Of a stretch of 64,000 bases of DNA, positions 57,522 to 64,000 are shown one piece after another. Below the pieces are notes generated by a model. That model saw nothing but the letters and a program-made list of their open reading frames with translations, made no database searches and was not told the origin of the DNA. A program made the position numbers and the translations under genes. How positions within the stretch are numbered: the first letter of the stretch is position 1; each line of letters opens with the position of its first letter. Source of the DNA: an uncultured Bacilli bacterium (lineage in GTDB: Bacteria; Bacillota_I; Bacilli_A; RF39; UBA660); assembly GCA_910583745.1 (NCBI GenBank), contig CAJTZC010000003.1:1-64000 (forward strand), in the 5' to 3' direction.

Positions 57522-58466
57522 CTATTTTATATCTTCTAAATTGAGGCTTTCTTCTATAATTAAATCGTTAAAATCAATTTTAAACTGCTGTATTGCCTTT
57601 ATTTTGGCATCTTCGTAGATATTTTTGGCGTTGACTACCGCTTTATATACATGTTGTAGTTTTGCCTCTTTTTGGTTGTCGAATAGAGCGAAACTCAATG
57701 CATTTGCAAGAATAGTGAGACAGATGTCTGGATATCTGCTGGCCACTTCGTACACTCTTTTGTATTCACTCGTCATCTCGACGATGAATTTCATGATTCT
57801 CTCTTTGATGAATGGAGTGTATGCAAGGGTGACGCCCGTCTGTTTTTCGAGTTTTGGAAGGGTTCCCATCAGGATTTTAACCGTTGTCGGACCATCGGCT
57901 TCTTGCACTTCGACTTTTTGAAATCTTCTGTTGAACGCGCGATCTCTCAAAATGTAGGTCTCGTATTCTTCCGTCGTTGTCGCACCAATCATCTTGATGG
58001 TTCCTCTGTCTAAAGCCGGTTTCAGCATATTTGCAATGTCGATACCGCTGTTTTCATTTCGGTTGACTAAAAGATGCACCTCATCGATAAATATTATCGT
58101 TTTGTCCTTTTCGCGAAGTTCTCTTATTAAAATCTCAATTCTGTTGTCGTTTTCGTTTTCGACAGCGCCTAGCAAACTAGTCATATTTATCTTATAAAGT
58201 TGCCAGTCCTTTAAAGCATCTGGTATGAGTCCATTTTGTATTCTATATGCGAGACCTTCGACTATGGCCGTTTTACCTATACCAGGTTTACCGACTAAAA
58301 GGGCACCTTTTTCAGGTGTTAAAAGAACGAGTATACTTTCTTTAATTTCTTCGTCTCGGGCAATAGCTGGGTCCGTAATGTAGTTTTTTAAAGTTAAGTT
58401 TTCACCGTATGATTCTAGCAAACTGAATTTTTTTACCGGTTCATCCATCGTAAAAGTTTCTTCCAT
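57522..58466 (-). CDS. single-domain AAA+ ATPase of the ClpA/ClpB D1 type
   Basis: This 314-residue protein corresponds to only the first AAA+ module of Clp/Hsp100 proteins. DPAIARDEEIKES precedes Walker A LLVGKPGIGKTAIVEGLAYRI, Walker B TIIFIDEVHLLV follows, then sensor-1 KMIGATTTEEYE and arginine fingers in RDRAFNRRFQKV. The Clp N-terminal repeats and the second AAA+ ring are absent, so it is not a classical disaggregase; it may be a stand-alone remodeler. AGGA lies ten bases before the ATG at 58466. It precedes the P-type ATPase gene and could be co-transcribed with it. Confidence 0.85.
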   Translation of the reverse strand: MEETFTMDEPVKKFSLLESYGENLTLKNYITDPAIARDEEIKESILVLLTPEKGALLVGKPGIGKTAIVEGLAYRIQNGLIPDALKDWQLYKINMTSLLGAVENENDNRIEILIRELREKDKTIIFIDEVHLLVNRNENSGIDIANMLKPALDRGTIKMIGATTTEEYETYILRDRAFNRRFQKVEVQEADGPTTVKILMGTLPKLEKQTGVTLAYTPFIKERIMKFIVEMTSEYKRVYEVASRYPDICLTILANALSFALFDNQKEAKLQHVYKAVVNAKNIYEDAKIKAIQQFKIDFNDLIIEESLNLEDIK

Positions 58467-58542
58467 ATCTTTCACATCCTATATAATTAGTATAGCAAAT
58501 AAATAGATTTTTAAAAAGGTATTTTTACAGAATTCGTGTATA

Positions 58543-58572
58543 CCAAAAAAAATGCTGACAAGTTTGTCAGCT
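58543..58572 (-). terminator. terminator of the 58581 gene
   Basis: Minus-strand GCTGACAA-AC-TTGTCAGC, an 8-bp stem, followed by ATTTTTTTT. Confidence 0.85.
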
Positions 58573-58580
58573 GGCAATTT

Positions 58581-59579
58581 TTAAAGATGGAATACTTCTT
58601 CAGTTTGTGATGGAGGCGTATCCGGCTGGCTCGTCGTGGGATTGCCTTTTATGAGTTCGGCGATGGTCTCGACGAGTTGCTTGGAAAACTCGTAATTTGT
58701 TCTATATGTTGTCTCTTCTCTTTTGTACGTCGTGTTCATCATGGATTGTGGAAGCGTTTCGATGACGTATTCTCCCATTGAGAAGATGACTTTGACCGAC
58801 ATCTTGCGTGCTTCCATGGGACTACTCGTAATACTTCCCGAATCATTTTTCCCTCTCATGAGACAAACGGTGTCGTTGATGAGCAAGGCGACTCCCGTCA
58901 CGTCGGATAGTCTCGTGAGGCGATTGTCTGGGCTATTATGGAGTACTAATTCACCATTTTGCCCGAGCGTCATGCCCTTAAGCTTCATGTTTAACACTTG
59001 TTTTTTCGGTATGACACCACAGAGATAGTTTTTGGCACGTATTGCAGTCTCTGCCCTGAAATCTGCGTTTAAAAGTATGTTCGAAAATCTGACAATATCT
59101 GCTTCACGGCCATCTAATATGAACGCATTGTCATTAAATTTTACTCCTTGGTTCATCAAACCCTTATTGATTATTTCAAAATTTTTAATCTCTGTGAAAG
59201 CGTAGGTGATGTATTCGTTTTTATTTAAAACCCAGAGTTTCTGGTCTGTAATGACGAATGCATATTCTATCTCTGTTTGGGCTTCTTTTCCCGTCTTTAC
59301 ATCTAAAACAGTCTCTTCGATGGGCAATAACTGATTTACTATTTTGGCATTCTCGACACTTATCGTCAAACATGCATTGAGAATAATCTGCTCTTTGCCG
59401 ACTTGGGAATCGGGATTTTTAATCTCATAAGGGTTCGTCGGTCCTATGTGTGTACTTCGCGTCTTTAAGATGTCGAATTCTTGCATCGCTTTTTTCTTTT
59501 CTTCCGCGGCATTTTTGGCTGATTCGATACCTTTATTAATCACATCTACGCCTTTTCCGAGTAAGTCTTTCCATCCCAT
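58581..59579 (-). CDS. hypothetical protein with PH-like strands
   Basis: This 332-residue, probably cytoplasmic protein opens with a short amphipathic helix region (MGWKDLLGKGVDVINKGIESAKN) followed by a coiled segment. It contains two sheet-like domains: EIEYAFVITDQKLWVLNKNEYITYAFTEIKNFEIINKG, typical of PH-like folds, and later MKLKGMTLGQNGELVLHN to SVKVIFSMGEYVIETLP. A disordered Thr/Pro/Ser-rich tail ends at VFHL. No family is recognised. AAGGAAT precedes the ATG. A terminator separates it from the AAA+ gene. Confidence 0.6.
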   Translation of the reverse strand: MGWKDLLGKGVDVINKGIESAKNAAEEKKKAMQEFDILKTRSTHIGPTNPYEIKNPDSQVGKEQIILNACLTISVENAKIVNQLLPIEETVLDVKTGKEAQTEIEYAFVITDQKLWVLNKNEYITYAFTEIKNFEIINKGLMNQGVKFNDNAFILDGREADIVRFSNILLNADFRAETAIRAKNYLCGVIPKKQVLNMKLKGMTLGQNGELVLHNSPDNRLTRLSDVTGVALLINDTVCLMRGKNDSGSITSSPMEARKMSVKVIFSMGEYVIETLPQSMMNTTYKREETTYRTNYEFSKQLVETIAELIKGNPTTSQPDTPPSQTEEVFHL

Positions 59580-59666
59580 GAGGATTCCTTCTTTCCATTA
59601 TAAGTATACCAAAAATGCATTTTTTTGGATATCGTTTTTTAATATAGTGTACATTCTTTTTCACTA

Positions 59667-59675
59667 TGATATAAT
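59667..59675 (+). promoter_or_regulatory. extended -10 promoter of the UDG-like operon
   Basis: TGATATAAT (TGn plus perfect -10), 26 bases before the start codon; no clear -35. Confidence 0.5.
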
Positions 59676-59701
59676 AGTATTGCAAAAGTGAGGTGGAAAT
59701 T

Positions 59702-60397
59702 TTGACATTGGAGGATTTGAAATTAGAATATGACCGTTTACAGTTTCAATATGGGGACCCATCCTTACATTCCATTTATTTTGGAGGTTGTAACCATCGG
59801 CCTCGCATTTTGTTCGTCTTTATGAATCCGACTGGCAGAAACATCGCCTCCTATAAAGATTGGACGGGGCCCCATTATCCGTGGATTGGCACAAAAAACA
59901 TTTGGGACCTCTTCTATAAAGTGGCTTTGATGGACAAAGACATTTACGACAAGATTAAATCAATCAAAGGTAAAGATTGGACAGTCGAATTTACAGAGGA
60001 AGTCTATAGAAATGTAAACAAATACGGATACTTTATCAGCAATTTAGGTAAATGTACTCAGGTAGATGCTCGACCTCTTCCCGATTCTGTCTATCAAGAG
60101 TATTTACATTTTTTATACGAAGAAATCAAGATAGTTGAGCCAGAGGTCGTCGTTTTATTCGGGAACCAAGTGAGTTCCATCGTCTTGCAGGAGAAGATAT
60201 CTGTATCAACGGTCAGAAAAAAGAAGTTCGAAAGAGAAATCGATGGGAAGAGGTTCAAATTTTATTCGGTGTTTTATCCCGTGGGAAATGGTCGATTTAA
60301 CATCGATAAGTCTATCGAGGATGTCAAGTGGATTTTAGAAAATGAGACGGAGGGCTGTGACAATGGTCTATCTAAAAAGTTTCAGTCTATTGACTGA
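59702..60397 (+). CDS. uracil-DNA glycosylase superfamily-like protein
   Basis: This 231-residue protein has PRILFVFMNPTGRNIASYKDW (motif-1-like loop Asn-Pro-x-Gly-Arg-Asn), then HYPWIGTKNIWDLFY, SNLGKCTQVDARPLPD and PEVVVLFGNQVSSIVL, which together resemble the UDG/MUG fold. YPVGNGRFN takes the place of the usual His-Pro-Ser motif. Whether it excises uracil, another base or nothing is unknown. The likely start is TTG at 59702, seven bases after GAGGT; an upstream GTG overlaps the SD. Its 3' end overlaps the ATPase gene by 35 bases, so the two form an operon. Confidence 0.65.
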   Translation: MTLEDLKLEYDRLQFQYGDPSLHSIYFGGCNHRPRILFVFMNPTGRNIASYKDWTGPHYPWIGTKNIWDLFYKVALMDKDIYDKIKSIKGKDWTVEFTEEVYRNVNKYGYFISNLGKCTQVDARPLPDSVYQEYLHFLYEEIKIVEPEVVVLFGNQVSSIVLQEKISVSTVRKKKFEREIDGKRFKFYSVFYPVGNGRFNIDKSIEDVKWILENETEGCDNGLSKKFQSID

Positions 60398-61220
60398 TTT
60401 CCAAGAGGGAACGATTTTAGAAATCGAATCGCGGCGCATTTTTAACAGCGTCTATCCTCTGTACATCTTTCCTATCAAGGATTTTAAAGATGTCTCTTTT
60501 AAAGAAATAACGATTTTTTATGGAGGGAACGGTTCGGGGAAGTCGACTCTTCTGAACATCATTGCGAGTAAAATCGCAGCTTCTAGAAAATCGTCTATCG
60601 ATAAGGGAGCCTTTTTCGATTTATATGTAAAGCGCTGCGAATATGAGATGAGCATCGAAGACCCGATGGAAATAAAGGCTATTACGAGCGACGACGTGTT
60701 CGACTATCTTTTGGATATTCGGTCTATCAACACTTCTGTCAATCGCCGCAAGGAAAGACTGAGTCAAGAATTTCTACAAAATAAGTTTTCAGACGGGTTT
60801 GACAGCTTTGGAGAATACGAAAGGATTAAGGAAGTCACAGATGCAAAGACGAAGACGATGTCCCGCTATGTGAGGGAACGACTTGCCAATAACAATATCA
60901 TCGAGCATTCGAATGGAGAGTCTGCCCTATTCTTTTGGGAAAGAGAAATTAAAGAGAACGGTATTTATATTTTGGACGAGCCTGAAAACAGTCTGTCGGC
61001 AGAAAACCAAATAAAACTGATGAAGTTTATCGAAGAGTCTGTCAGATTTTATCATTGCCAATTTATCATTTCGACCCATTCGCCATTTTTGCTCGCGATG
61101 CGTGATGCCAAAATATACAATCTCGATTCGCTTCCTGTGAAAACCCAAAAATGGACTACACTTCCGAATGTAAGGCTTTATTACGACTTTTTTAAGGAAA
61201 ATGAAGAAGATTTCGACTGA
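60363..61220 (+). CDS. ABC/SMC-like AAA ATPase paired with the UDG-like protein
   Basis: This 285-residue protein has Walker A YGGNGSGKST (about 56-65), a signature-like HSNGESALFFWE (about 186), Walker B GIYILDEPENSLSAE (about 204), and the switch region FIISTHSPFLLAM. The organisation is that of stand-alone ABC-type ATPases related to RecF/Rad50 and OLD proteins: no membrane domain, a helical insertion between Walker A and signature. GGAGG stands nine bases before the ATG. The 35-base overlap with the UDG-like gene implies a joint function, probably on DNA. Repair or defence is an inference. Confidence 0.75.
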   Translation: MVYLKSFSLLTDFQEGTILEIESRRIFNSVYPLYIFPIKDFKDVSFKEITIFYGGNGSGKSTLLNIIASKIAASRKSSIDKGAFFDLYVKRCEYEMSIEDPMEIKAITSDDVFDYLLDIRSINTSVNRRKERLSQEFLQNKFSDGFDSFGEYERIKEVTDAKTKTMSRYVRERLANNNIIEHSNGESALFFWEREIKENGIYILDEPENSLSAENQIKLMKFIEESVRFYHCQFIISTHSPFLLAMRDAKIYNLDSLPVKTQKWTTLPNVRLYYDFFKENEEDFD

Positions 61221-61307
61221 GAAATTTCTTTTTTTTGTGTGTTTTGAATAGGAATATTGTCCATTTTGTAGTATAATTCTCTTAGAGTAGAGTTAGGAGA
61301 GGTTATC

Positions 61308-62207
61308 ATGGATAAAAAGGTTTTGATTTCGATATGGTTTGTGCTTATGACTTTAATCGGGGTTACGGTAACTTATGCCTCTTTGAACTACCCTGAGGAG
61401 TTTACCTTAATCGATAAGAAGTACCACCTCACTGCTTCGGACCCACGAGACTCCAGTGTGGTGTACGCGATTGACATCGATGAGAATGGTAAATTCAATG
61501 TTCAGACGAGCAAACTTGCCAATCCTTTGAATGAAGAGCCTGAACCTATCTATGGAAACTTCACTTCGACGGAGTTTGAAAAATTTAAAAAGATAGTCGT
61601 CTATGTTAAGAATATGTATGTCCTCGATTCTAAAAATTATCTCTTTTACTACGATTATAGCGATAAGAACGATATTTCTTCTAGCGATGCAGAGTCAATA
61701 CAAAATGTCGCTTTGGCGATTGTGTATCTCGGTGAGGGAGATAGGAAACAGGGGAATACCCTTTTAGATGACGCTATGGTCAAACTCGGAAATTCCGTCG
61801 GAAACTATCGCGAGGTTAAATTTACAGAAAAAACCATATCAGGAAATTACAAAGTCGTCGTCGGAGGCCGTGAGATGGCAGTCGAGATTCGAGACAAGCA
61901 GTTGTTCATCGATAGTGTCTTAACTCCCTTGGAGAGCGACTTTAATGAAGTCTATGCCATCGACATCGATAACGATGGCTTGGTCGAAATCATATCTAGA
62001 ACGTGCGATTTAAGAGTAAGTCCTGCTACAAATCATTACTTTATTTATAGAATTTCTGCTGAAGGTACGCTCGTAGAGAGTTTAAAGATTTCGATAATGG
62101 GGTCGATTGATACCCTCTATGTAGATGGAAACGATATCATGATAAAATATGAGCCTTTCGAAGCCAAGGTTGGCTATGTCGAAAAAGGGCAATACACTTT
62201 AAAATGA
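61308..62207 (+). CDS. exported or membrane-anchored hypothetical protein
   Basis: This 299-residue protein has an N-terminal hydrophobic segment (about 4-24; ISIWFVLMTLIGVTVTYA) that can serve as anchor or signal peptide. The outside part has VYAIDIDENGKFNVQTSK and YAIDIDNDGLVEIISRT, two Asp-rich loops like those binding calcium in VCBS/FG-GAP-type repeats. An acidic, Tyr-rich domain lies between them. AGGAGAGG precedes the ATG. No family is recognised. It is convergent with the Rieske oxidoreductase gene. Confidence 0.65.
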   Translation: MDKKVLISIWFVLMTLIGVTVTYASLNYPEEFTLIDKKYHLTASDPRDSSVVYAIDIDENGKFNVQTSKLANPLNEEPEPIYGNFTSTEFEKFKKIVVYVKNMYVLDSKNYLFYYDYSDKNDISSSDAESIQNVALAIVYLGEGDRKQGNTLLDDAMVKLGNSVGNYREVKFTEKTISGNYKVVVGGREMAVEIRDKQLFIDSVLTPLESDFNEVYAIDIDNDGLVEIISRTCDLRVSPATNHYFIYRISAEGTLVESLKISIMGSIDTLYVDGNDIMIKYEPFEAKVGYVEKGQYTLK

Positions 62208-62231
62208 CAATTATTTATTGCCATTTTTATT
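62201..62231. terminator. bidirectional terminator between convergent genes
   Basis: AAAATGACAAT and ATTGCCATTTT pair with one mismatch. Both stop codons lie in or next to the stem, and both strands continue with T. Confidence 0.6.
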
Positions 62232-63671
62232 TGTCGAAATATCGTAGTTACTAGGACCTTTTATGCATTTGCCGTCTATGTTAAATCGAGAGGAATGGCA
62301 AGGACAGTCCCAAGTTTTTTCCTGTTCATTGAAAATTAGACTGCATCCGAGGTGAGGACATTTGTTCTTTACCGTATGGTCTTTTCCATTTTCGTCTGTG
62401 TACGTAGCAAATGTATTTTTGCCCTCTTTATAAAAGCGTATTTTGTCGTTATACCAAGATTTATTTTTGTTTATTTTCGCTCCTAAAAAAGATTTAGTTT
62501 GGCAAAAGAGTATATATGGCAATTTAAACATATGAGCTAGAGTAAATCTGTTCGGAGAGAAGCTCTTTGCGAATTGGTTAGGATTTTCCAGTATCGAATC
62601 AGCGATTATCGAGGCGGCAAGGATGCTATTCGTCATACCCCATGTATTATAGCCACATGCGAGATAGAGGTTGTCTTGGATGTCTCCTATATAGGGCATG
62701 TGGTCTGGTGTCATGATATCTGTATTGGAGTACTTTAAGATTATATTTTCCTCCTGTAATCCAAATGTCTGTTTTACCCTACTGAAATGGTATTGGTCGT
62801 TTTGGCTGAAAGCAATGTCGTGCGATTCACCGAGTGAAATTTGGTATAAATCTTTTCCGTCGTCGTAAAAGCGACAGGAATAGGTCGGTCTGTTCGAGTT
62901 AATGCACGTATAATTCCCATCTTTAGATACTTTACTTATTATTATATAGGATTTTTCGATGGTCGATTTCAAAGGCAAGATGAATGGCAATGTAAAATAA
63001 GGATAATGTCCTGCAAAGATTACTCGTTTGGCTCTGATAGTTCGACTTGTCGATTTGCAGATATATCCTTCCTCATCTTTGTCTATTCTATATATTCTCG
63101 TATTCTCATAAATCGGTATATCGTTCTTTTTTAATATATTAAAAATCCCTTCTAGATATTTTACCGGATTAAAAGTATACGTGTCTTCTACACAGTAGGA
63201 GGTATAGGCCGTTATCTTATCGGGCAGTTTTTTTGATATGACTTCTATGCCTTGGCTTCTTAGAAAACCTATCTCTCTTTCAAGACAGGCTATCTCTTTT
63301 TCTGTATTTGCAAAAACATACGATGGCACTTTTTTAAAATCGCATTTTATCTTTTCTTTTTCTATTATCTCTTTCAGCTTGGTTATCGCATATCTTTGAG
63401 AGCTTAAATAGGTTATGGCGTACTCTCTGCCTCTCGCCTTCTCTATCTTTGTATAAATTCTTTCTTGAAAGTAGTTTATCTTCGCTGTAGTATTTAAGGT
63501 GACACCGTGTGCAATTTTACCTGCGTCGACGATGCATATGTCGTTTTTTCTCAAATAGTACCCCGTCGTTAGCCCTGTCAAACCTCCACCTATAATCAAC
63601 GTATCGACTTTTAAATTTTGAGAAAGTCTTTTTGTAAGTAATTCTTTTTCATCAATGCTCCATATACTCAT
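62211..63671 (-). CDS. FAD-dependent oxidoreductase with C-terminal Rieske domain
   Basis: This 486-residue protein has an N-terminal dinucleotide-binding motif LIIGGGLTGLTTGYYLR for FAD and a DAO-type domain (KINYFQERIYTKIEKARG, then ASIIADSILENPNQFAKSFSP). A short linker and a Rieske [2Fe-2S] domain follow, with the ligands in CPHLGC and CPCHSSRF. Such fusions oxidise amines or similar substrates and pass electrons to the Fe-S cluster. The ATG at 63671 lies six bases after AAGGTG; the upstream GTG is part of the SD. No obvious partner gene is nearby. The substrate is unknown. Confidence 0.92.
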   Translation of the reverse strand: MSIWSIDEKELLTKRLSQNLKVDTLIIGGGLTGLTTGYYLRKNDICIVDAGKIAHGVTLNTTAKINYFQERIYTKIEKARGREYAITYLSSQRYAITKLKEIIEKEKIKCDFKKVPSYVFANTEKEIACLEREIGFLRSQGIEVISKKLPDKITAYTSYCVEDTYTFNPVKYLEGIFNILKKNDIPIYENTRIYRIDKDEEGYICKSTSRTIRAKRVIFAGHYPYFTLPFILPLKSTIEKSYIIISKVSKDGNYTCINSNRPTYSCRFYDDGKDLYQISLGESHDIAFSQNDQYHFSRVKQTFGLQEENIILKYSNTDIMTPDHMPYIGDIQDNLYLACGYNTWGMTNSILAASIIADSILENPNQFAKSFSPNRFTLAHMFKLPYILFCQTKSFLGAKINKNKSWYNDKIRFYKEGKNTFATYTDENGKDHTVKNKCPHLGCSLIFNEQEKTWDCPCHSSRFNIDGKCIKGPSNYDISTNKNGNK

Positions 63672-63758
63672 ATTCTTCACCTTTTTTTAGTTTAAGCAAT
63701 TATTCTGTAACTATCCAAAGAATTAAAAAAACTAGCACATTGGCTAGTGACACGTCGC

Positions 63759-63989
63759 TTAATTTGGTACTTTTTCTCTCTCTTTCAAATAGTTTATTGC
63801 TTGTAGACTGTAATCAAAGAATTGTATGGCTTGCATGCTGTGGTCGAAAAAGTTGATATTCAGTTCTTCACATTTTTCTCGAAGTTGCTTTATTTCTTTT
63901 TTAACATCTATGTATTTTGTGTCAGCGATTGCTCCAAGCAGAGACTCTGTGTTATCGCCCTTGAGGTACTCAAAATCATCCTTTTTCAA
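63759..63989 (-). CDS. small hypothetical protein at the window edge
   Basis: The 76-codon frame encodes DDFEYLKGDNTESLLGAIADTK followed by a helical, coiled-coil-like region with the internal near-repeat SMQAIQFFDYSLQAINYL. A stop lies just upstream in frame and the first start candidate is TTG at 63989 with no SD, so the beginning is uncertain. The composition is coding-like. Function unknown. Confidence 0.4.
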   Translation of the reverse strand: MKKDDFEYLKGDNTESLLGAIADTKYIDVKKEIKQLREKCEELNINFFDHSMQAIQFFDYSLQAINYLKEREKVPN

Positions 63990-64000
63990 GTTGAATTAGT

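Overview
The window looks like a chromosomal piece of a low-GC Gram-positive bacterium of the Bacilli type. Strong Shine-Dalgarno (SD) sequences precede most genes, and TGA is a real stop (for example at the ends of the genes finishing at 11339 and 21027), so the mycoplasma code does not apply. The gene set includes ftsA-ftsZ, an LtaS-type lipoteichoic acid synthase, an LCP-family wall-polymer ligase, pcrA-ligA, tsaC, pepF and two OmpR-type two-component systems. A gut-associated Bacilli or Erysipelotrichia-like lineage is my inference from style, not something the sequence proves.

Layout. 1-7.1 kb (minus strand): envelope protein, ftsA-ftsZ, a CFI-box metal-binding protein, a TasA/camelysin-like secreted protein, and a response regulator/kinase pair. 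7.2-12.3 kb (plus): a small orphan gene, tRNA-Leu and tRNA-Pro, a heavily frameshifted pseudogene, a membrane-anchored HExxH protein, an S1-domain protein and a five-tRNA array (Val, Thr, Tyr, Gln, Lys). 12.4-20.2 kb (minus): membrane protein, processive GT2 glycosyltransferase, anchored thioredoxin-like protein, U32 peptidase-family protein, anchored protein and LTA synthase. 20.4-23.9 kb (minus): an ABC transporter operon with three different membrane subunits, preceded by a broken secreted-protein gene. 24-31.4 kb: phosphoesterase, ASKHA-fold protein, a collagen-like surface-protein locus (intact gene, decayed second gene, mini-ORF, glycosyltransferase with TPRs), then an IS256-type element beside an IS1595-type remnant.

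31.5-45.2 kb is mostly core: LysM protein, anchored proteins, ligA-pcrA, LCP-PASTA, tsaC, pepF and Nudix hydrolase. 45.2-54 kb is visibly more AT-rich and accessory in character: PNPOx-like, P-loop kinase-like, GNAT and nitroreductase genes, truncated genes, tRNA-Thr and tRNA-Arg, and a two-component system next to an ABC efflux-type pair. 54-64 kb returns to core-like style: DUF378 and UPF0316 proteins, P-type ATPase, single-domain Clp-like AAA+, PH-like protein, a UDG-like/ATPase pair and a Rieske-FAD oxidoreductase.

The most interesting regulatory reading concerns 51.2-53.2 kb. The same TTGAC-N6-TTGAC direct repeat stands before both the two-component operon and the ABC operon. The second copy drives a promoter whose predicted start falls inside the terminator separating the two operons. 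Other highlights are a 12-bp stem that would hide the SD of the P-type ATPase, and a sigma-K-like promoter in front of the collagen-like gene. No CRISPR array, prophage or complete new defence system was seen. The UDG-like/ATPase overlap pair is the best candidate for an uncharacterised functional module.
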